DNA from: Rhodospirillaceae bacterium
GTDB taxonomy: Bacteria > Pseudomonadota > Alphaproteobacteria > UBA8366
Direction of reading: 5' to 3'
Length of the DNA stretch: 35,979 nt
NCBI GenBank assembly: GCA_002722095.1
Contig: PBKG01000003.1
Span: forward strand, 1-35,979
The notes below the pieces were generated by a model. That model had not been told where the DNA came from and ran no database searches. It was given only the letters and a program-made list of their open reading frames with translations. Below are positions 31,237-35,979 of the stretch, in pieces. Position 1 is the stretch's first letter. Each line of letters begins with the position of its first letter. Made by a program: the position numbers and the translations under genes.

Positions 31237-31875
31237 ATGACCTGCCTAACAGCCCCCGCCGCCGAACGTAACAAGCGACCGATTACGGATGCACTTACTC
31301 CATATTTGACGACCCGGAACGGAGATGTACTCGAGGTCGGCGCGGGTACGGGTCAACACGCAGTTGCGTTGGCCACGGCCTTTCCTGACCTTAATTTCTG
31401 GCCGACGGATCCTGATCCCCGACAACGGAAAAGCATTGATTGTTGGCGGGCGGAACACGCACTCCAAAATTTAAATCCGGCACAAGCACTCGATCTGCTA
31501 TCGCCAGATTGGGGCCTCGGAAGCAACGGCATGGCGCCGGCAACCGGTCTTACGGCCATTGTTTGTGTGAACGTGGTCCACATTACCCCCTTTGCGGTCG
31601 CAGAGGCGTTATTCGCCCGCACGAGCGACCTACTTCGGCCAGACGGATTGCTCTACCTATATGGACCGTTCAAACGACACGGTGAACATACGGCTGCAAG
31701 CAATGCGCAGTTCGATTCCCAACTTCGCGCCCAGAATCCGGACTGGGGCGTACGAGACCTCGACGACCTGGAAAAAATCGCCAAAGCGGGCGGTCTCGCG
31801 CTCGGCCGCATCAAAGAGATGCCAGCGAACAATCTATCGCTCTTTTTCGAGCCGCTTTTGGGACGTGCGCACTAA
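31237..31875 (+). CDS. DUF938 family class I SAM-dependent methyltransferase-like protein
   Basis: A 212-residue protein with the Rossmann-type methyltransferase core. APAAERNKRPI opens the domain, as usual in DUF938. VLEVGAGTGQHA is motif I for SAM binding, FWPTDPD is motif II, and VNVVHITPF and LLRPDGLLYLYGPFKRHGEH follow as later motifs. The end FFEP is the family's usual C-terminus. The methyl acceptor is unknown. The ATG at 31237 has no evident Shine-Dalgarno site; an in-frame GTG at 31141 would add 32 non-conserved residues. The ATG is preferred because it is near the family N-terminus. Confidence 0.85.
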   Translation: MTCLTAPAAERNKRPITDALTPYLTTRNGDVLEVGAGTGQHAVALATAFPDLNFWPTDPDPRQRKSIDCWRAEHALQNLNPAQALDLLSPDWGLGSNGMAPATGLTAIVCVNVVHITPFAVAEALFARTSDLLRPDGLLYLYGPFKRHGEHTAASNAQFDSQLRAQNPDWGVRDLDDLEKIAKAGGLALGRIKEMPANNLSLFFEPLLGRAH

Positions 31876-31888
31876 ATCAGGAAGGACC

Positions 31889-31914
31889 GGTAAAATTATT
31901 AAGCTAAATTTACC
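31889..31914. terminator. Possible hairpin after the DUF938 gene
   Basis: GGTAAA (31889-31894) pairs with TTTACC (31909-31914), and two further pairs are possible after one mismatch. It lies 13 bases past the DUF938 stop in an A+T-rich 164-base gap. No U-run follows, so termination is uncertain. Confidence 0.28.
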
Positions 31915-32039
31915 ATAATTGAGTTGGACTACAGCCATACCGTGCTACAGTTTGCCCGTGAAAAAATTTGAATTACATGCCAATACGACCAATCCGCCAA
32001 TTCAACGATTTCCAACCATAGCCTGACGAACTCGATCCA

Positions 32040-33194
32040 ATGCCGCCGTCCAACGAATTCCGCAATATAATGCACTTAAGTAAAATTGAGTCGTCCCCAC
32101 GTATACTTAATGTAAATCTTATAACAAGCAATTTAAAAAGAGAAAAAGGTGAAGAATTAAACAGATTTTTTCATCATAATGTTTTAAATCAACTTATAAT
32201 TATTAAACATAGGCTAAGACCAGGTGAAGAAGAGTACTTCACTTCCACCCGTTACTCCGCAACAAAGATCTTTTTACCTTATAACCCCGGCGACCTGCGC
32301 GACGGTGGAAAGTTCGCTTTTCTTGGTGAAGATGACATCACCGAGAAAATGAAATTCGAGTTCACCATCGACATCGACGACCACGACGACAAATTTCGCG
32401 CAGACATAAAACTGCTGGAAATCGTCGAAAGCTTGCCATCACTGGATCCGTTTCTACTCAAAACGTCCATCGAACGACTGAACGCCAGTAACGACCAATT
32501 TGATATCGAGATTGACGAAGGGTATTTCGAGGTTTCGTTAGGGGACTACGAGAAAATCCGCAGTTTCGTCACCGATGAGTTCGTTCCACTTGCCGAAGCG
32601 GCCTTCGGCAAATCGGCAAAAACACCCGACAGAGCCCGCCAAATTGCCGATAAAATGTGGACCGGCACTGATCATTCGTTCCTTATGCCGATTTGCCTGC
32701 TACTCGACATTAAGGGCGATTCCGTCACTGACATCCTGTTTTCCTGGAAAGGCGTCCTCTATTACAAATTCATCGCCACCTCGATCGAAAAACGGATGAT
32801 GGAAATGTTAAAAGGACTGCGCGTTATGGTCCCATCCGGCGTTCAAGACCTAAATCAAAAGGATTACTTGGACGAATTAAGAAATGATCTTATTAATTCT
32901 TTCATAGAAATGATGAAAGTAATAAAAAAGCAAATAACTGCTTATGATAGGATTTATAAAGAAGAGTTTATTACAAAACATAACGGTGCTGCTCTTAAAG
33001 AATTACTTGAAAATGCGCCATCATTATTTGGATCACTTGGTGCATCGATTGGTTCGGTCAGCCATGCCTGCTCTTATTGGGAGTATCAATACGCCAAAGC
33101 AGGCGTGTTGCGGTGCGCCGTAGACGAATATATTGCGATGATCGAGGATTTTTCCGACGGCATCACGACCGCTAGGGAGTATGCCAGTCTTTAA
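32040..33194 (+). CDS. Hypothetical protein with mosaic base composition
   Basis: A 384-residue, mainly soluble protein of no recognised family. There is no signal peptide or clear membrane helix. The middle is acidic (FTIDIDDHDDKF, IEIDEGYFEVSLGD). The segment LLLDIKGDSVTDILFSWKGV is the most strand-like part, and the C-terminal third is helical (ITAYDRIYKEEF, GASIGSVSHACSYWEYQYAK). Codons at about 32080-32235 and 32865-33050 are strongly A+T-rich (AAA, TTA, ATA, AAT), whereas the part between looks like the GC-richer neighbours. The coding frame is continuous through all three parts. Neither the ATG at 32040 nor the one at 32070 has a good ribosome site. It is flanked by an A+T-rich gap to the left and the cupin gene 44 bases to the right. 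Confidence 0.7.
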   Translation: MPPSNEFRNIMHLSKIESSPRILNVNLITSNLKREKGEELNRFFHHNVLNQLIIIKHRLRPGEEEYFTSTRYSATKIFLPYNPGDLRDGGKFAFLGEDDITEKMKFEFTIDIDDHDDKFRADIKLLEIVESLPSLDPFLLKTSIERLNASNDQFDIEIDEGYFEVSLGDYEKIRSFVTDEFVPLAEAAFGKSAKTPDRARQIADKMWTGTDHSFLMPICLLLDIKGDSVTDILFSWKGVLYYKFIATSIEKRMMEMLKGLRVMVPSGVQDLNQKDYLDELRNDLINSFIEMMKVIKKQITAYDRIYKEEFITKHNGAALKELLENAPSLFGSLGASIGSVSHACSYWEYQYAKAGVLRCAVDEYIAMIEDFSDGITTAREYASL

Positions 33195-33238
33195 ACAAAA
33201 ACGGCCGGCAGACAGACGGCAAAAACAGGGGGACACGC

Positions 33239-33589
33239 ATGCATATCCACAATCTCTATACCGACGAAGACGGCGAAAGCCATTTCCGGGATATCGAAAT
33301 CGAATGGGCCGAAGATCGAGGCTATAGCCAGCTTTCCGAGCGGATGCCGGCAAACGGCATTATTTTTAGGCGTACGGTCGGCGACTACGATCTCGATTGG
33401 CACCCGGCACCTCGGCGGCAATACATCGTAAATCTGGACGCTGCGGTGAAAATTACCGCGAGCGATGGCGAAGAACGCGTCATTAAGGCCGGCGAAATCT
33501 TTCTCGTTGAAGATATTCACGGCAAAGGTCATCTGTCCGCTTCGGTCGATGGCAAAGAACGCCACTCGCTTTTCATCCCAATCGAATAA
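33239..33589 (+). CDS. Small cupin-like protein
   Basis: A 116-residue protein whose strand-rich sequence (RRQYIVNLDAAVKITASDGE, IKAGEIFLVEDIHGKGH) fits the single-domain RmlC-like cupin fold. The usual His-x-His metal motif is absent from the first conserved stretch, where RRQYIVNL stands instead, so metal catalysis is doubtful. AGGGGG before the ATG is a good ribosome site. The aminotransferase gene starts 12 bases after its stop, so they are probably cotranscribed. Function unknown. Confidence 0.8.
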   Translation: MHIHNLYTDEDGESHFRDIEIEWAEDRGYSQLSERMPANGIIFRRTVGDYDLDWHPAPRRQYIVNLDAAVKITASDGEERVIKAGEIFLVEDIHGKGHLSASVDGKERHSLFIPIE

Positions 33590-33601
33590 CGAGCGAGATC
33601 A

Positions 33602-34837
33602 ATGTCCTTCGACTACGCTGACTTCCTGCGGGAAGATCTGCCTGCCGCCGCCGCACGGCCCGCGGGCGGGCCGCCGGAATTCAATTTCATCGGCGGCAAT
33701 ATGGACCCGGAAGAAATTCCCGTCGCAGACTTGATCGCCGCGATGCATACGGTGCTAGAGCGCGAAGGCCCCGGTCTCGCCTTTTACAACACCGGTACCG
33801 GCCCTCTCGGCTACCGGCCGCTCCGCGAATTCGTCGCCGCAACCTTGCACAAAAAGGCGGCGATGGACGTATCGCCCGACGATATCTTGATAACTTCGGG
33901 TTCGTTGCAGGCGCTCGATCTGATCAATCGGTTATTGCTGAAAGAAGGCGATACGATCCTCATCGAAGGCGCCACTTATGGCGGCATGCTGGACCGGCTG
34001 AACGCGCTCGGCGTCAACTATGTCGGCCTCGAGCTCGACGACGGCGGTATTTGCATGGACGGTCTCGAAGCAGCGCTGAAAAAGCTTGCCGAAGACGGCG
34101 TTACCCCCCGATACATTTACACGATCCCGACGGTCCAGAACCCGACTGGTACCGTCATGCCGACCGACCGCCGCGAACGCATGCTCGAATTGGCGGACGA
34201 GTACGGTGTTCCTATCTTCGAAGATGACTGTTACGCAGACTTGGTCTGGTCCGGCGAACGACCGCCGGCGATCTATGCCCTCGATCAAGCCGCCGGTCGC
34301 CGTCGAGTGCTCTATTGCGGATCCTTCTCCAAATCGATCGCCCCGGCAATCCGGATCGGCTACATCGTCGCCGACTGGGCCGCGCTCGGCCATCTCGTTT
34401 CGATGAAAAACGACGGCGGCACCAGCGCCCTCTCGCAAATGATCCTCGCGGAGTTCTGCCAAGCCAAATTCCACGATCATGTCGCTACCTCCACTGCATC
34501 GCTGAAAGAAAAACACGACGTAATGCTCGAGGCGATTGCCGCGGAATTCGGTACCACCGCAGAGGTAGCGCCAGCGGAAGGCGGAATCTTTCTCTGGATC
34601 ACGCTGCCTGATGCGGTCGACACACAAGCCTTGTTTGCAGCCAGCAGCGCCGAAGGCGTCGCCCTCAATCCTGGCCCCGAATGGACCGCTGAAGGGCCAG
34701 CCAACAAAAGCCGCATGCGGCTCTGCTTCGGCAGTGCCAGCAAGAATGAAATTCGAGCTGGCGTCGCCAAACTCGCGGAGATTTGCCATCGCGAATTTGG
34801 CGTGCCAGTACGCAGCAGCAACGTGGAACGCAGCTAA
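33602..34837 (+). CDS. Fold-I PLP aminotransferase (class I/II, 2-aminoadipate-transaminase-like)
   Basis: A 411-residue cytoplasmic enzyme of the aminotransferase I/II group related to the catalytic domain of MocR proteins and to LysN-type transaminases, without a DNA-binding domain. Seen: FYNTGTGPLGYRPLREF (61-77), ITSGSLQALDL for PLP phosphate, QNPTG with Asn180, FEDDCYADL with Asp208/209, and the Schiff-base Lys244 in GSFSKSIAPAIRIGY. The substrate is probably an amino acid; the exact one is open. It lies between a cupin-like gene and an FAD amino-acid/amine oxidoreductase gene on the same strand. Confidence 0.88.
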   Translation: MSFDYADFLREDLPAAAARPAGGPPEFNFIGGNMDPEEIPVADLIAAMHTVLEREGPGLAFYNTGTGPLGYRPLREFVAATLHKKAAMDVSPDDILITSGSLQALDLINRLLLKEGDTILIEGATYGGMLDRLNALGVNYVGLELDDGGICMDGLEAALKKLAEDGVTPRYIYTIPTVQNPTGTVMPTDRRERMLELADEYGVPIFEDDCYADLVWSGERPPAIYALDQAAGRRRVLYCGSFSKSIAPAIRIGYIVADWAALGHLVSMKNDGGTSALSQMILAEFCQAKFHDHVATSTASLKEKHDVMLEAIAAEFGTTAEVAPAEGGIFLWITLPDAVDTQALFAASSAEGVALNPGPEWTAEGPANKSRMRLCFGSASKNEIRAGVAKLAEICHREFGVPVRSSNVERS

Positions 34838-34849
34838 GGCCCTGGCCCC

Positions 34850-35979
34850 ATGCCGCCGATCAACCTAACCGTTCCTGTCCGATTTACCGATCCGTTACCG
34901 ACCGAAGTGGACGTTGCCGTAATCGGCGGCGGCGTCGCCGGGACGGCAACCGCGTATTTCCTCGCCGAACGCGGCGAGCGCGTGCTCCTTTGCGAGAAGG
35001 GCCGCATCGCGGGAGAACAATCGTCGCGCAACTGGGGCTGGATCCGCCAGCAAGGCCGCGATTACGCGGAACTGCCGATCATGATGGAATCTAATCGCAT
35101 CTGGCAGGGCTTGGCCGAAAGGACCGGTGAGAAAGACCTCACATTCACCCAGCAAGGATGCCTGTATCTCGCCGAGAACGAAGCCGACATGGCGAAATAC
35201 GAAAGCTGGTACGACCTTGCCAAGCAACACCAGCTCGACACCGAACTCCTGACCACCGCCGACCTCGAAAAACGCTTTCCCGGCATCGCCGGGCAATATG
35301 TGGGAGCAATGGTGACGCCGAGTGACGGACGTGGCGAGCCCTTTGTCGCTATTCCCGCCTTGGCACGCGCGGCGCAGCGGGCGGGCGTCGTGGTAATCGA
35401 GGAATGCGCGGTCCGTACCCTCGATGTCACCGATGGCAAACTTACCGGTATCTTTACGGAAAAGGGTCGCGTCGCCTGTAGCCGCGCCATTTTGGCAGCC
35501 GGCGCATGGTCGACCCATTTCGCCCATAACGCCGGCATCGATTTGCCGCAACTCGCCGTGCGTTGTACGGTCGGCCGAACCGAAGTCGCACCGGAATTGT
35601 TTTCCGAAGGTGCTCCGGTCCCAAACATCAAGAGCCCTGGACTAAGCGTCAGACGCAGAGCGGATGGCGGCTACTCGCTCGCCACCGGAAGCTATGCCGA
35701 ACATTACCTCTCGCCGAAATCATTTAAATATTTCACCAAATTTTTAAACATCATGAAGATCACTAAAACCCATATCCGCCTTCGGCTCGGCGCGCCCAAC
35801 GGCTATCCGGGAGCCTGGGGCACGCCGCGGCGCTGGGGACCGGACGAGGAAAGCCCGTTCGAACGCATGCGTGTACTTCACCCCGAGCCCAACCCGAGTG
35901 AAGTAACCAAACTAGAGGAGCGGGTCCGCACACGGTTTCCCGCCTTGGCCGATACGCGGCTCGAAGAAGCCTGGGCCGG
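34850..35979 (+). CDS. FAD-dependent oxidoreductase (DAO family), cut by the right window edge
   Basis: At least 376 codons are open from the ATG at 34850 to the edge. The N-terminal dinucleotide-binding fold is VDVAVIGGGVAGTATAYFLAERG (GxGxxG at about residues 27-32), followed by the acidic end of the second strand, LLCEKG. The stretch EQSSRNWGWIRQQGRD near residues 60-75 is characteristic of glycine/D-amino acid oxidases and related DAO-type enzymes. The middle holds AILAAGAWSTHFA, the second FAD motif. It likely oxidises an amine or amino acid such as a D-amino acid, sarcosine-like compound or opine. It follows the aminotransferase gene by 12 bases. The C-terminus lies beyond the window. 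Confidence 0.88.
   Translation, partial: MPPINLTVPVRFTDPLPTEVDVAVIGGGVAGTATAYFLAERGERVLLCEKGRIAGEQSSRNWGWIRQQGRDYAELPIMMESNRIWQGLAERTGEKDLTFTQQGCLYLAENEADMAKYESWYDLAKQHQLDTELLTTADLEKRFPGIAGQYVGAMVTPSDGRGEPFVAIPALARAAQRAGVVVIEECAVRTLDVTDGKLTGIFTEKGRVACSRAILAAGAWSTHFAHNAGIDLPQLAVRCTVGRTEVAPELFSEGAPVPNIKSPGLSVRRRADGGYSLATGSYAEHYLSPKSFKYFTKFLNIMKITKTHIRLRLGAPNGYPGAWGTPRRWGPDEESPFERMRVLHPEPNPSEVTKLEERVRTRFPALADTRLEEAWA

Noticed and set aside
1..35979. tRNA, rRNA, insertion sequence or integrase gene
   Set aside because: No cloverleaf with a CCA-type end, no rRNA signature and no transposase or integrase motif was found on reading both strands. A covariance-model scan would be the decisive check.

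Overview
The window looks like a chromosomal segment of an alphaproteobacterium. Genes are dense, base composition is mostly moderately GC-rich, Shine-Dalgarno sites are clear, and the gene families present (tripartite tricarboxylate transporter, IlvD/Edd dehydratase, MmgE/PrpD, OtnK/OtnC, FMN 2-hydroxyacid dehydrogenases, DUF938) are common in free-living, organic-acid-degrading Rhodospirillales- or Rhizobiales-like bacteria. The assignment is inferred from gene content only; no rRNA or tRNA is present.

Left part (1-6.1 kb). An AT-rich membrane-protein fragment runs off the left edge. It is followed by a scar of two decayed gene fragments: the 3' end of an endonuclease/exonuclease/phosphatase (EEP) gene fused to the 5' end of a D-amino-acid aminotransferase (dat) gene. 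The intact dat and EEP genes lie 3.7 kb further right, so a complete tctC-tctB-tctA solute-uptake cassette is bracketed by about 0.3-kb direct repeats of the dat start region.

6.1-13.3 kb. A minus-strand set (short-chain dehydrogenase, 2-hydroxychromene-2-carboxylate isomerase-like protein, EEP protein) diverges from a plus-strand set (IlvD-type sugar-acid dehydratase, HpaI-type aldolase, 2-hydroxyacid dehydrogenase) that reads as a sugar-acid degradation route. Directly after it, on the minus strand, is a small gene for an exported protein with an unmistakable ubiquitin fold. Its upstream region holds a perfect 9-bp inverted repeat. Next is an M81/MlrC-family metallopeptidase gene.

13.4-23.7 kb. 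A long plus-strand run encodes a cupin, two MmgE/PrpD proteins in tandem, two AMP-forming adenylating enzymes in tandem, OtnK, OtnC, an MFS transporter and a second 2-hydroxyacid dehydrogenase. Gaps are short and there are two ATGA overlaps, so it is probably one transcription unit for a carboxylic or sugar acid. The exact substrate is not evident.

23.7-31.1 kb. A minus-strand run encodes a ThDP-dependent 2-oxoacid decarboxylase (alpha subunit split by a frameshift, then beta), four consecutive FMN-dependent 2-hydroxyacid dehydrogenase paralogues, and a class III aminotransferase that lacks a standard start codon. A 2-hydroxyacid to 2-oxoacid to aldehyde to amine flow is a plausible inference.

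31.2-36 kb. Plus strand: a DUF938 methyltransferase, an orphan gene of mosaic base composition, a cupin-like protein, a fold-I PLP aminotransferase, and an FAD amine/amino-acid oxidoreductase cut by the right edge.

The most unusual item is the exported ubiquitin-like protein at 11.3-11.7 kb. The decayed duplication, the four-gene FMN dehydrogenase array, the split ThDP subunit and the mosaic orphan are the next most notable.
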